From NCBI RefSeq assembly GCF_013304445.1, contig NZ_JAAITA010000011.1:37219-101218 (forward strand): DNA of 64,000 nt, read 5' to 3'. The translations under genes and the position numbers were made by a program. The notes under the pieces were generated by a model. It saw nothing but the letters and a program-made list of their open reading frames with translations, had not been told where the DNA came from and did no database searches. The stretch is from Blautia hansenii (lineage in GTDB: Bacteria; Bacillota; Clostridia; Lachnospirales; Lachnospiraceae). This document shows, in pieces, positions 1 through 7,574 of the stretch (position 1 is the stretch's first letter; each line of letters starts with the position of its first letter).

Positions 1-58
1 ATAAACATCACAAACGACGGTCGTGAAAAAATGTAAAGGAAAAGAGGTTGAAGAGACT

Positions 59-1381
59 ATGAAAAGAAGAGTGTTAGCAGTGATTCTTGGTATGACTATG
101 GTTTGCAGTATGGCAGCCTGCGGCGGAAGCAGCGGAGAAAAGGAAAACAGTGAGAGCACAAAGGAAGATTCCGGAAAACTGACCTTTGCCTGGTGGGGTA
201 ACCAGGTACGAAATGAGCGTACCAGTAAAATTCTGGAAATGTATTCGGAAGAAAATCCTGGCGTAACCTTTGACGGACAGTTTTCAGAGTGGAATGATTA
301 CTGGAATAAACTGGCAACAGCGTCAGCAGGACATACGATGCCGGATATTGTGCAGATGGATTTACAGTACTATGACCAGTATGTAAAGAATGGATTGCTT
401 CTGGACCTGACACCATATATAGAGGAGGGAAAACTGAACTTGTCAGATGTAGATGAGAGCATTCTGGATTCTGCAAAAGTAGACGGAAAGACTTATGCAG
501 TCTGCAATGGCGTGAACGCACCTGCACTGCTGTACAATAAAACCGCTTTGGATAAAGTGGGAATTCAAGTGAAAGATGGGATGACCATTGATGAATTTGT
601 AGAACTGTCTAAAGAAGTAAAGGAAAAAACGGGATTGCGCACCAATATTGGATATAATCATGAAACTCTGCCAGAGTACTGGCTTAGAGCAAAAGGCCAG
701 GTGTTTTTTGAAGAAGGAAAGCTGGGGGCAAAAAGTGCAGATGATATCAGTACTATTTTTGACCTGGAAGAACAGGCGGTGAAAGAGGGCTGGCATGTAG
801 ACCCCAGTGTATTTACAGAGATTACGGTAGGCTCTGCCGAGCAGGACCCTATGGTTTACGGAAGCAATGAAGACAGCATGTCTTGGTGTACTTTTGCTTA
901 CTCCAATCAGTTATCTTCAATTCAGCAGGCTGCACCGGAAGGGGTAGAAATCGGAATTACTACCTGGCCTTCAGATGACCTGGAAAAATCTAATTATCTA
1001 AAGCCCAGCCAGTTTTTTGCAGTAACGGCGGATTGTAAAAATCCAGAAGAAGCCGTAAAAGTGTTGGATTATATTACAAATTCTGTGGAATGTAACGAAG
1101 TATTACTGGGAGAAAGAGGTGTGCCGATTTCTCAGAAAGTATCAGAGGCCATCACTCCCCAGTTAGATGAAACCAATCAAAAGATAGTGGGTTACATTAA
1201 CCAAGTGGTCACTCCAACCTGTAGTACCATAAATCCTGCAGCGCCTAATGGGGCAAATGAAGTTTACGATTTGCTCAAAAATTTAGAGGAACAGGTACTA
1301 TACGGTCAGATTACCGCAGAAGACGCAGCGAAACAATTATTTGAAGAGGGAAATGCCTTCATGGAGGCAGGCGCTCAATAA
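59..1381 (+). CDS. ABC sugar/uronide transporter, solute-binding lipoprotein
   Basis: Extracellular solute-binding protein of the family 1 (carbohydrate) type, 440 residues from the ATG at 59. A GTG at 23 would add 12 hydrophilic residues before the signal peptide, so 59 is preferred. The N-terminus is a lipoprotein signal with lipobox SMAAC (Cys21), which anchors the protein outside the membrane. The mature part opens with KLTFAWWGN, the usual first strand of CUT1-type binding proteins. Two permeases and a GH4 enzyme follow with short spacers, so it is probably the binding subunit of one importer. By gene order the ligand is probably a galacturonide. No ATPase is encoded here, so a shared MsmX-type ATPase elsewhere is likely (inference). 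Confidence 0.9.
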   Translation: MKRRVLAVILGMTMVCSMAACGGSSGEKENSESTKEDSGKLTFAWWGNQVRNERTSKILEMYSEENPGVTFDGQFSEWNDYWNKLATASAGHTMPDIVQMDLQYYDQYVKNGLLLDLTPYIEEGKLNLSDVDESILDSAKVDGKTYAVCNGVNAPALLYNKTALDKVGIQVKDGMTIDEFVELSKEVKEKTGLRTNIGYNHETLPEYWLRAKGQVFFEEGKLGAKSADDISTIFDLEEQAVKEGWHVDPSVFTEITVGSAEQDPMVYGSNEDSMSWCTFAYSNQLSSIQQAAPEGVEIGITTWPSDDLEKSNYLKPSQFFAVTADCKNPEEAVKVLDYITNSVECNEVLLGERGVPISQKVSEAITPQLDETNQKIVGYINQVVTPTCSTINPAAPNGANEVYDLLKNLEEQVLYGQITAEDAAKQLFEEGNAFMEAGAQ

Positions 1382-1402
1382 AGAAAAGGAGTCGAGGAAA
1401 GT

Positions 1403-2314
1403 ATGAAAAAGACAAAGCAAATGTCCATACGCAAAAAGCTGAATACCGAAAGTGCAGCAGGTATTATCTGCACCATGCCTTTTATTATTGGATTCCTGTT
1501 GTTTATGATAGTCCCTATGGGAATTTCCCTGTACTACTCTTTCTGCAATTATGATATCCTTTCCGCACCCAAGTGGTGCGGTCTGGATAACTACATTAAG
1601 ATGTTTACAGATGACCCAAAATTCTGGAAATCTATTGCAGTAACCTTTTATTTTGCGTTGGTTTCCGTGCCCCTGCGACTGATTTTTGCCTTGATTGTAG
1701 CAATGATTCTGGTAAAGAGCAGTAAGGCATCTGCTTTTTACAGAGCCGTATATTATCTGCCTTCCATTATTGGAGGCTCTGTTGCAGTGGCGATTCTGTG
1801 GAAAAGAATGTTTGCAGCAGACGGTGTAGTGAATAAAATTTTGTCTGTGTTTGGATTTCCAGCGGATTTTGCATGGCTGGGAAATACGAAGACCGCTATC
1901 TGGACGCTGATTATTCTGGCAGTTTGGCAGTTTGGTTCTTCTATGTTGATTTTCCTTTCAGCATTGAAGCAAATTCCCACAGAATTGTACGAGGCGGCAG
2001 ATGTGGACGGGGCTAATAAATGCAATAAATTTTTCAAAATTACCCTGCCCCTTTTGACCCCCACTATTTTCTTTAATCTGGTCATGCAGATGATAAACGG
2101 ATTCCTGGCCTTTACCCAGTGCTTTATCATTACTCAGGGAAAACCCATGGATTCTACATTATTTTATACCGTGTACACCTATTTCCAGTCCTTTAAGTTT
2201 TACAATACCGGATACGGCGCAGCCCTGGCATGGATTATGCTGCTTCTTATTGGGCTGATTACACTGGTATTATTTGCAACAAAGAAATTTTGGGTTTATG
2301 ATGAAGGGAATTAA
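1403..2314 (+). CDS. ABC transporter permease (MalF/LplB-like)
   Basis: Inner-membrane permease of the binding-protein-dependent carbohydrate family, 303 residues, with six or so hydrophobic segments starting at the IIGFLLFMIVPMGISL segment. The EAA loop that docks the ATPase is visible as ELYEAADVDGANK near residue 200. It starts 21 bp after the binding protein and ends 5 bp before the second permease, consistent with one transcript. The first/second permease pair plus the GH4 gene resembles Bacillus lplB-lplC-lplD order. Substrate is inferred from context only. Confidence 0.9.
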   Translation: MKKTKQMSIRKKLNTESAAGIICTMPFIIGFLLFMIVPMGISLYYSFCNYDILSAPKWCGLDNYIKMFTDDPKFWKSIAVTFYFALVSVPLRLIFALIVAMILVKSSKASAFYRAVYYLPSIIGGSVAVAILWKRMFAADGVVNKILSVFGFPADFAWLGNTKTAIWTLIILAVWQFGSSMLIFLSALKQIPTELYEAADVDGANKCNKFFKITLPLLTPTIFFNLVMQMINGFLAFTQCFIITQGKPMDSTLFYTVYTYFQSFKFYNTGYGAALAWIMLLLIGLITLVLFATKKFWVYDEGN

Positions 2315-2319
2315 CGGAT

Positions 2320-3165
2320 ATGAAGAAAGCAAGAATACATAGAAAAATTATCTATCATGTCATAGTTACCATATTTGGCCTGATTATGATTTATCCGCTG
2401 GTCTGGATGATTATGAGCTCCTTTAAAGATACAAATACTATTTTCACTACAGCGGGACAGTTGATTCCTGAAAAATTTACATTGGATAACTACATCAATG
2501 GATGGAAAGGATTTGCAGGAGTAAGTTTTGGAACCTTCTTCAAAAACTCTTTGTTTATTTCCGTAGTAGCGACTGTGGGAACTGTATTTTCATCTTCCAT
2601 AGTAGCTTATGGACTTGCGAGATGTAAGTTTAAAGGTAAAAGAATTCTGGTAGTTGCCATGCTGCTGTCCATGATGCTGCCGGCACAGGTGTTGATGATT
2701 CCTCAGTATCTCTGGTATCAGAAACTGGGGTGGGTAAATTCCTATATGCCTTTGATTGTACCATATTGTTTTGCCATTCAGGGTTTCTTTACCTATTTGA
2801 TGATGAATTTCATTCAGGGAATTCCCAGAGAACTGGACGAAGCGGCAAAGATTGACGGCTGCTCGTATTACGGGATTTTCGGAAGAATTATTTTTCCGCT
2901 GATGCTTCCGGTATTGATTACATCTGGTATTTTTTCCTTTATGTGGAGATGGGACGATTTCCTGTCTGCCCTGCTTTACATTAATGATTCAACAAAATAT
3001 CCGGTGAGTCTTGCTTTGAAATTATTTAGTGACCCTGGTTCTTCTTCCGATTACGGCGCTATGTTTGCTATGGCTACACTGTCTGTACTGCCGATTATGC
3101 TGATATTTATTTTCCTGCAAAAATATATTGTAGAAGGAATCAGTACCTCCGGCTTAAAAGGTTAA
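2320..3165 (+). CDS. ABC transporter permease (MalG/LplC-like)
   Basis: Second permease of the importer, 281 residues, with a hydrophobic first segment (VIVTIFGLIMIYPLVWMIM) and an EAA loop, ELDEAAKIDGCSYYGIF, near residue 170. The C-terminus ISTSGLKG is typical of MalG-type permeases. It lies 5 bp after the first permease and 42 bp before the GH4 gene. It should form the heterodimeric channel with its neighbour. Confidence 0.9.
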   Translation: MKKARIHRKIIYHVIVTIFGLIMIYPLVWMIMSSFKDTNTIFTTAGQLIPEKFTLDNYINGWKGFAGVSFGTFFKNSLFISVVATVGTVFSSSIVAYGLARCKFKGKRILVVAMLLSMMLPAQVLMIPQYLWYQKLGWVNSYMPLIVPYCFAIQGFFTYLMMNFIQGIPRELDEAAKIDGCSYYGIFGRIIFPLMLPVLITSGIFSFMWRWDDFLSALLYINDSTKYPVSLALKLFSDPGSSSDYGAMFAMATLSVLPIMLIFIFLQKYIVEGISTSGLKG

Positions 3166-3207
3166 GTATGACGTGAATATGAAATTTGATGAAAAGGAGA
3201 ATGTCTT

Positions 3208-4611
3208 ATGATTTACAAAGAAGGAAAAGTGTCTGATGTACAAATTGCTTACATAGGGGGAGGTTCCAGAGGTTGGGCTTGGACTTTCATGACTGATTTG
3301 GCATTGGAACCTAATATGAGCGGAACTATTCGTCTGTATGATTTGAATGAAAACGCAGCAAAGGCGAATGAAACAATCGGAAATCATGTTACAGAAAGAG
3401 AAGAAGCAGTTGGTAAGTGGAAATATGAAACTTATACAGATGCAGAACAGGCGTTAACTGGGGTGGATTTCATTGTAATTTCCATTCTTCCGGGAACTTT
3501 TGAGGAGATGGCTGTTGATGTACATATGCCGGAGCGTTTGGGAATTTATCAATCTGTAGGAGATACTGCGGGACCGGGAGGTATTATGCGTGCACTTCGC
3601 ACCATTCCCATGTTTGTAAAAATTGCAGAGGATATTAAAAAGTATGCTCCGTCTGCCTGGGTTATCAACTATACCAATCCTATGAGTTTATGTGTGAAAA
3701 CGCTGTATCATACTTTCCCGGAAATTAAGGCATTTGGTTGCTGCCACGAAGTTTTTGGCACACAGAAAGTTTTAAAAGCCATTGCAGAAGAAAAGCTGCA
3801 TTTGGAAAACGTGGATAGAAGAGACATTCATGTTAATGTATTGGGTATCAACCACTTTACATGGTTTGATTATGCAGCATATAAGGGTGTTGATTTGTTC
3901 CCTGTTTATAGAGAATATATTGAAGAACACTATGAAGAGGGATACAATGAGCCGGATAAAAACTGGGCAAACAGCGCCTTCAACTGTGCCCATAGAGTAA
4001 AATTTGATTTATTTAAACGCTATGGTTTCATTGCAGCAGCAGGAGATCGCCATCTGGCAGAATTTATGCCGGGTGATGAATATTTAAATGACCCAGAAAC
4101 AGTGAAAAGTTGGAAATTCGGTCTGACAACGGTAGACTGGAGAAAGAAGGATTTAAAAGAACGTCTGGAAAAGAGTGACAGACTGTTACACGGCGAAGAA
4201 GAAGTCGAGTTGAAACCGACAGGAGAAGAAGGAATTCTTTTAATCAAGGCGCTTTGTGGTTTGGAAAGAGTAGTGAGCAATGTAAATATTCCGAATACAG
4301 CTTTGCAGATACCGAATCTTCCTGCATCTGCAGTTGTAGAAACAAATGCAGTATTTGAAAGAGATGCCATTCGTCCAGTTGCAGCAGGAAAAATACCGGA
4401 GAATGTGAGAACATTGATTATGCCCCATGTGGAAAATCATGAGACAACTTTGAAAGCAGCCTTAACTTGTGACAAAGAACTGGTAGTACAGGCCTTTTTG
4501 AATGACCCGCTTGTAAAGGGTAAAAAGTGTACAGAAGAACAGGTTAGAGAACTGGTAGATGATATGCTTCAGGGAACCTTGAAATATCTGCCAGAAGGCT
4601 GGAAAAATTAA
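3208..4611 (+). CDS. lplD: GH4 family glycosidase, probable alpha-galacturonidase (LplD-like)
   Basis: NAD- and divalent-metal-dependent glycosidase of GH family 4, 467 residues. The Rossmann start reads IAYIGGGSRGWAW. Conserved segments are SILPGTFEEMAVDVHMPER, GIYQSVGDTAGPGG, VINYTNPMS and the metal-site region GCCHEVFGTQ, followed by VLGINHFTW and AAGDRHLAEF. This block pattern fits LplD (alpha-galacturonidase) better than melibiase or 6-phospho-beta-glucosidase, as recalled from the family and not searched. It probably cleaves galacturonic acid from imported oligouronides in the cytoplasm. The start has an AAGGAG site 10 bp upstream. Transcription ends at a hairpin about 25 bp beyond the stop. 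Confidence 0.85.
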   Translation: MIYKEGKVSDVQIAYIGGGSRGWAWTFMTDLALEPNMSGTIRLYDLNENAAKANETIGNHVTEREEAVGKWKYETYTDAEQALTGVDFIVISILPGTFEEMAVDVHMPERLGIYQSVGDTAGPGGIMRALRTIPMFVKIAEDIKKYAPSAWVINYTNPMSLCVKTLYHTFPEIKAFGCCHEVFGTQKVLKAIAEEKLHLENVDRRDIHVNVLGINHFTWFDYAAYKGVDLFPVYREYIEEHYEEGYNEPDKNWANSAFNCAHRVKFDLFKRYGFIAAAGDRHLAEFMPGDEYLNDPETVKSWKFGLTTVDWRKKDLKERLEKSDRLLHGEEEVELKPTGEEGILLIKALCGLERVVSNVNIPNTALQIPNLPASAVVETNAVFERDAIRPVAAGKIPENVRTLIMPHVENHETTLKAALTCDKELVVQAFLNDPLVKGKKCTEEQVRELVDDMLQGTLKYLPEGWKN

Positions 4612-4635
4612 ATTTGTGAAACCTTTCATTTTTTT

Positions 4636-4675
4636 GGGCAGGATTCTACTATTGGTGGAACCTGCCTGTTCCTTA
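4636..4675 (+). repeat. 40-bp hairpin repeat, copy 1 (terminator-like)
   Basis: Forms GGCAGG-A-TTCTAC-TATTG-GTGGAA-CCTGCC (arms 4637-4648 and 4655-4666, one G-T pair) followed by TGTTCCTT. A second copy at 5793-5832 differs at only two of 40 positions. It sits 25 bp after the GH4 stop, so it may act as its terminator. The two copies also bracket the Rpn-like gene as direct repeats. Confidence 0.8.
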
Positions 4676-4680
4676 AAATG

Positions 4681-4956
4681 TAGTGGAAACCTGCCGGTGT
4701 CTGTGTTACAATATATATGAAAGCATTATATTTCCACTATCTAAAAAATCTGTTGCGGCATCTGCCGTGTCTGAAACTCTGACAGCATATCAAGGAAAAT
4801 CTCAATGCTTTTATTCACAAGAAACAGAAAATGCAGAGAGGTTTTAGGAGACATGTTGGAGGATAACAGATAAAGAAGGGTTATCTGTTGCCAAAATGGA
4901 AAATGTTTGGCAGAGTGTTTCCACCTCCTGCAAAGAAAAGAGGAGGTATTTACATT
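4681..4956 (+). promoter_or_regulatory. Structured leader with consecutive hairpins before the Rpn-like gene
   Basis: No gene is seen between 4612 and 4956. The stretch holds several exact inverted repeats: TAGTGGAAA 4681-4689 with TTTCCACTA 4731-4739; AACAGATAA 4865-4873 with TTATCTGTT 4881-4889; TGCCAAA 4889-4895 with TTTGGCA 4906-4912; and ACCTCCT 4923-4929 with AGGAGGT 4941-4947. The last one buries the Shine-Dalgarno of the next gene. Weaker stems occur near 4755-4790. A leader that restrains translation is inferred. No riboswitch class was recognised. Confidence 0.6.
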
Positions 4957-5754
4957 ATGGAAACAATGAAAACCGTTCCAAACAGAATGTATAAGGCTAC
5001 GGTGTTTGCCATGCTTTTTGAGGACAAAAAGCGTTTGCTGGAACTTTATAATGCCATTAGCGGAAAACATTATACGGACCCGGATATGTTGGAAATTAAC
5101 ACTTTGGAAAATGCCATTTATATGGCTGTGAAAAATGATATTTCTTTTCTCATAGATGCCAGATTGTCGTTATATGAGCATCAGTCCACATACAGTCCCA
5201 ATCTTCCGCTTCGGTTTCTGTTGTATATTTCCAGTCTTTTTTCGTCTATGACAAAGGAGCTGAATCTGTATGGAACAAAGCCCATAGAACTTCCGACACC
5301 CCAGTTTGTGGTATTCTATAATGGTTTACAGGAACAGCCAGACAGAAAAATACTGAAACTTTCAGACCTTTATACGGTAAAAGGAGAGTGCAATCTGGAG
5401 CTGGAAGCGGTAGAAAAGGCTATAGAAGAGTGCATCCGGGAAGGGATTTTGAAAGAATTTCTGGAAAAGAATAAAGCGGAGGCAAGGAATATGAGCATAT
5501 TTGAATATGACCAGGAAAAGCACCTCAGGCAGGAGCGGGAAGAAGCCTGGGAAGAGGGAAGAAAGGTTGGAGTAGAGGCTGGAATTCTTCAGGGATTAGA
5601 GAAAGGGTTGGCACAGGGAAAAGAACAGGGAAAATATGATATGCTCTGTAAACTCATACAGAAAAAGCTGAACAAAGGAAAGAATACAGCCGAGATTGCC
5701 AAAGAACTGGAAGAACCGGAAGAGGTTATCATCGGTATTTTGGAGAAACTATAA
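4957..5754 (+). CDS. Rpn family PD-(D/E)XK nuclease-like protein, possibly shortened
   Basis: Related to the Rpn/PDDEXK transposase-like proteins that are multicopy in Lachnospiraceae; 265 residues from ATG 4957, which has AGGAGG 10 bp upstream. An in-frame upstream ATG at 4888 lacks such a site. The nuclease core shows VKNDISFLIDARLSLYEHQS (Asp and the E-H-Q signature) then NLPLRFLLYISSL. After FVVFYNGL and KLSDLY the chain goes directly from NLELEA to VEKAIEECIREGIL. Relatives as I recall them carry roughly 45-50 residues between these blocks, so an in-frame internal deletion is suspected. The C-terminus is a charged coiled coil with EGR/GLEKG repeats. Activity is uncertain. Confidence 0.75.
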   Translation: METMKTVPNRMYKATVFAMLFEDKKRLLELYNAISGKHYTDPDMLEINTLENAIYMAVKNDISFLIDARLSLYEHQSTYSPNLPLRFLLYISSLFSSMTKELNLYGTKPIELPTPQFVVFYNGLQEQPDRKILKLSDLYTVKGECNLELEAVEKAIEECIREGILKEFLEKNKAEARNMSIFEYDQEKHLRQEREEAWEEGRKVGVEAGILQGLEKGLAQGKEQGKYDMLCKLIQKKLNKGKNTAEIAKELEEPEEVIIGILEKL

Positions 5755-5792
5755 AATTCATGCTTCACCAATACTGTAAGGACATTTTGGGA

Positions 5793-5832
5793 GGGCAGGA
5801 TTCCACTATTGGTGGAACCTGCCTGTTTCTTA
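5793..5832. repeat. 40-bp hairpin repeat, copy 2 (bidirectional terminator)
   Basis: Second copy of the 4636-4675 element, with perfect arms: GGCAGG-A-TTCCAC at 5794-5806 and GTGGAA-CCTGCC at 5812-5823, loop TATTG. The 3' T-rich end overlaps the stop codon of the minus-strand reverse transcriptase. It lies between two convergent genes and probably stops transcription from both. Confidence 0.8.
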
Positions 5833-6804
5833 ATCATGAATAAAAAAAGAGTTTGTTATCCACCTCTTCCATTCACAAAATTCCCCGTCTTCCGGATTTA
5901 TCTGCAGAACATATTGAATTTTGCCAAGGAGTCTTTGGAGATATTTCTGTTTATCACCCGTATACTCAATATGAGATAAATGGTTTTCTAAGCCGAATTT
6001 TCGGATATAATAACACTCCTGACGCAGACGACGGCGGTAATTCTTCGGAACCTGAAGTTTTTCGTTCGCTACAATGCCTGTAATCTCCTGCCGGTTTTTC
6101 TGGGAGCAGATACGGGTTTTCTTATGGTTCAACTCAAAGCCCAGACGGTTTAAAAAGCCCTCTGCTTTTTTTAGTACTTCTTTTGGATGAAAGTCACCGG
6201 AAAAGGTCATATCGTCACAATATCTGGTATAAGCAATTTCTCGTACCCGGCACCAGTTTCCCATGTATTCGTCAAAAGGTTTCATGACAAGATTAGAAAG
6301 ATAGGGGGAAGTTGGCGCGCCTTGAGGCAGTCTGTCTTTATAACAGCACAGATGAGCCAAAAGTGTGCGTACAGAATCCGGTATTCTCTCACAGGGAAAT
6401 CCATGCTGATAGACGCTGATATAAGAAATACTGTCAAAAAAATCCTGTATATCCAGTTTCAACACCAGTTTTTGTGCCTGGTGAGGGAAAGCGTTGCTGC
6501 GAAGAGAGATTCCTTTTTGATAGGCGCAGGCATAGCCGGATACCGGAAATTCCCTTAGAACCTGCCGCAAAATTTGTGTTTGGACATACTTTAATACACT
6601 GTCCGGCGCATGAAGAATTCTTTTAGTGCCGTTTCTTTTAGGGATGGAGATTTTTTCGTAGTGTTCGTCTGCGTGATTGGCAAGAGCGTATAAAAGAGCC
6701 ATTTCAGCGGTCGGTGTGTGGGTGAGATTTTCTGTCAGATGCAGAGAAAGAAGGAAATCCTGTGTCTGTTCTTTTGTATAATATTTCCAGAGAGAGGGAG
6801 CCAT
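5830..6804 (-). CDS. Retron reverse transcriptase
   Basis: Retron-type RT of 324 residues, a usual size for a stand-alone enzyme. Visible motifs in order: retron-specific NAFPH (104-108), motif A LKLDIQDFFDSI (Asp118), LPQGAPTSPYLSNLV (159-173), catalytic YCDD (195-198) followed by MTFSG, and the thumb motif ITGIVANEKLQVP (241-253, the VTG position). It should reverse-transcribe the msd part of the RNA encoded just upstream at 6858-7044, making a branched or processed msDNA. The ATG has GGAGG 6 bp upstream. No nuclease, toxin or other effector domain is fused, and none lies on the same strand next to it. Group II intron RTs are excluded by the small size, absence of maturase and HNH domains, and the flanking a1/a2 RNA. 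Confidence 0.93.
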   Translation of the reverse strand: MAPSLWKYYTKEQTQDFLLSLHLTENLTHTPTAEMALLYALANHADEHYEKISIPKRNGTKRILHAPDSVLKYVQTQILRQVLREFPVSGYACAYQKGISLRSNAFPHQAQKLVLKLDIQDFFDSISYISVYQHGFPCERIPDSVRTLLAHLCCYKDRLPQGAPTSPYLSNLVMKPFDEYMGNWCRVREIAYTRYCDDMTFSGDFHPKEVLKKAEGFLNRLGFELNHKKTRICSQKNRQEITGIVANEKLQVPKNYRRRLRQECYYIRKFGLENHLSHIEYTGDKQKYLQRLLGKIQYVLQINPEDGEFCEWKRWITNSFFIHD

Positions 6805-6857
6805 ATGATACCTCCGTGTTTCCTGTATTGCTATTCATGAAAATGTATTTTTAAAAA

Positions 6858-7044
6858 CACAGCAGACACTAAATGGTGATACCGGATTCGGCGAAGAGGT
6901 ACGGCGCCGCAGGCGAGAAAGCACATGCAGTGTGCAGATGTACCTCGGAGCCGAAGGAGGGCTGGCGCAGCCATACCTTTCGGAATAAAAAATAGAAAAG
7001 CGACTCGCTTCTCTGACAGAAAACTGTCTCCTCTGTCTGCTGTG
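6858..7044 (-). ncRNA. Retron msr-msd RNA
   Basis: About 187 nt upstream of the RT on the same strand. It is closed by the exact 11-bp inverted repeat CACAGCAGACA (a1, 7044-7034 on the minus strand) and TGTCTGCTGTG (a2, 6868-6858). The 5' (msr) half has two short hairpins: GACAG-TTTT-CTGTC (7028-7015) and a 9-bp stem with loop AGT (7014-6994). The 3' (msd) half is one long interrupted stem. ATTC pairs GAAT (6986-6983/6889-6886), CGAA pairs TTCG (6982-6979/6895-6892), and GGTATGGC pairs GCCGTACC (6977-6970/6905-6898, one G-U). It is topped by GCACA-CTGCA-TGTGC (6935-6921). This layout matches known retron RNAs. The branching G and msDNA ends cannot be fixed from sequence. Confidence 0.88.
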
Positions 7045-7053
7045 ATTAAAATT

Positions 7054-7082
7054 ACTGTAGCATAGGAAAGAGGGAAAGTAAA
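7054..7082 (-). promoter_or_regulatory. Probable retron promoter
   Basis: On the minus strand, TTTACT (7082-7077) and TACAGT (7059-7054) are separated by 17 bp and each match 4 of 6 sigma-A consensus bases. The predicted start falls a few bases before a1, which is where a retron primary transcript should begin. Confidence 0.5.
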
Positions 7083-7114
7083 GAGTTCCTAAGTCCTAAA
7101 TACTAAATCCCCAG

Positions 7115-7122
7115 CATACATT
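7115..7122 (+). promoter_or_regulatory. Possible sigma-E -10 element of spoIIID
   Basis: CATACATT matches the sporulation sigma-E -10 consensus (CATACANT). It lies 31 bp before the TTG start of spoIIID, and spoIIID is a known sigma-E gene in Bacillus. A convincing -35 was not seen. A small stem, CATTGT-AAAA-ACAATG, follows immediately. Confidence 0.45.
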
Positions 7123-7152
7123 GTAAAAACAATGTTTTCGGGGGATTTTTCC

Positions 7153-7419
7153 TTGAAAGATTATATTGAGGAACGGGCGGTTGAAATAGCAAATTATATT
7201 ATTGAAGAAAAGGCAACAGTAAGGCAGACAGCAAAGAAGTTTGGGGTATCGAAGTCTACGGTACATAAAGACTGCACAGAACGACTTCTTCAGATAAATC
7301 CGGCTCTGGCGGCGGAGGCGCGGAAGATCCTGGATTTGAACAAGTCCGAGCGCCATATCCGCGGTGGACTGGCTACCAGAGAAAAATATCTGCATATGGG
7401 GAATCATATAGAGGAGTAG
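7153..7419 (+). CDS. spoIIID: Sporulation transcription factor SpoIIID
   Basis: Mother-cell DNA-binding regulator of sporulation, 88 residues. The sequence KDYIEERAVEIANYIIE leads into the helix-turn-helix ATVRQTAKKFGVSKSTVHKD, then RLLQINPALA and the conserved tail ERHIRGGLATREKYLHM. The start chosen is TTG 7153, with GGGGA about 8 bp upstream, because family members begin with (M)KDYIEER. An upstream ATG at 7132 would add seven residues (MFSGDFS). A Cys stands at HKDCTERL where relatives usually have a hydrophobic or small residue. The gene is divergent from the retron with about 70 bp between their promoters. It marks the host as a spore former. Confidence 0.93.
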   Translation: MKDYIEERAVEIANYIIEEKATVRQTAKKFGVSKSTVHKDCTERLLQINPALAAEARKILDLNKSERHIRGGLATREKYLHMGNHIEE

Positions 7420-7445
7420 GGATAAAATAGCAATAGGAAAATAAG

Positions 7446-7518
7446 AAGGACTGACACAGGTATTATGTTTAAAGAAGCGGTAAAATTTTTTAAACCATTC
7501 CTGTAAAAGTCCTTTTTT
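7446..7518 (+). terminator. Nested-stem terminator or small structured RNA after spoIIID
   Basis: Three nested arm pairs end in a T run. AAGGACT pairs AGTCCTT, ACAGG pairs CCTGT, and GTTTAAA pairs TTTAAAC, with short internal loops, followed by TTTT. This is larger than an ordinary terminator, so a small RNA is possible. The rest of 7420-7574 shows nothing else. Confidence 0.55.
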
Positions 7519-7574
7519 CATGTATTCATGAAAAAATGTCAAAATGTATAGGAACATTTGATTTTTAAGAGTAG

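Noticed and set aside
4957..5754. Rpn-like nuclease as the retron effector
   Set aside because: It is on the opposite strand, convergent, enclosed by its own hairpin repeats and belongs to a multicopy family, so a functional link is not supported without co-occurrence data.
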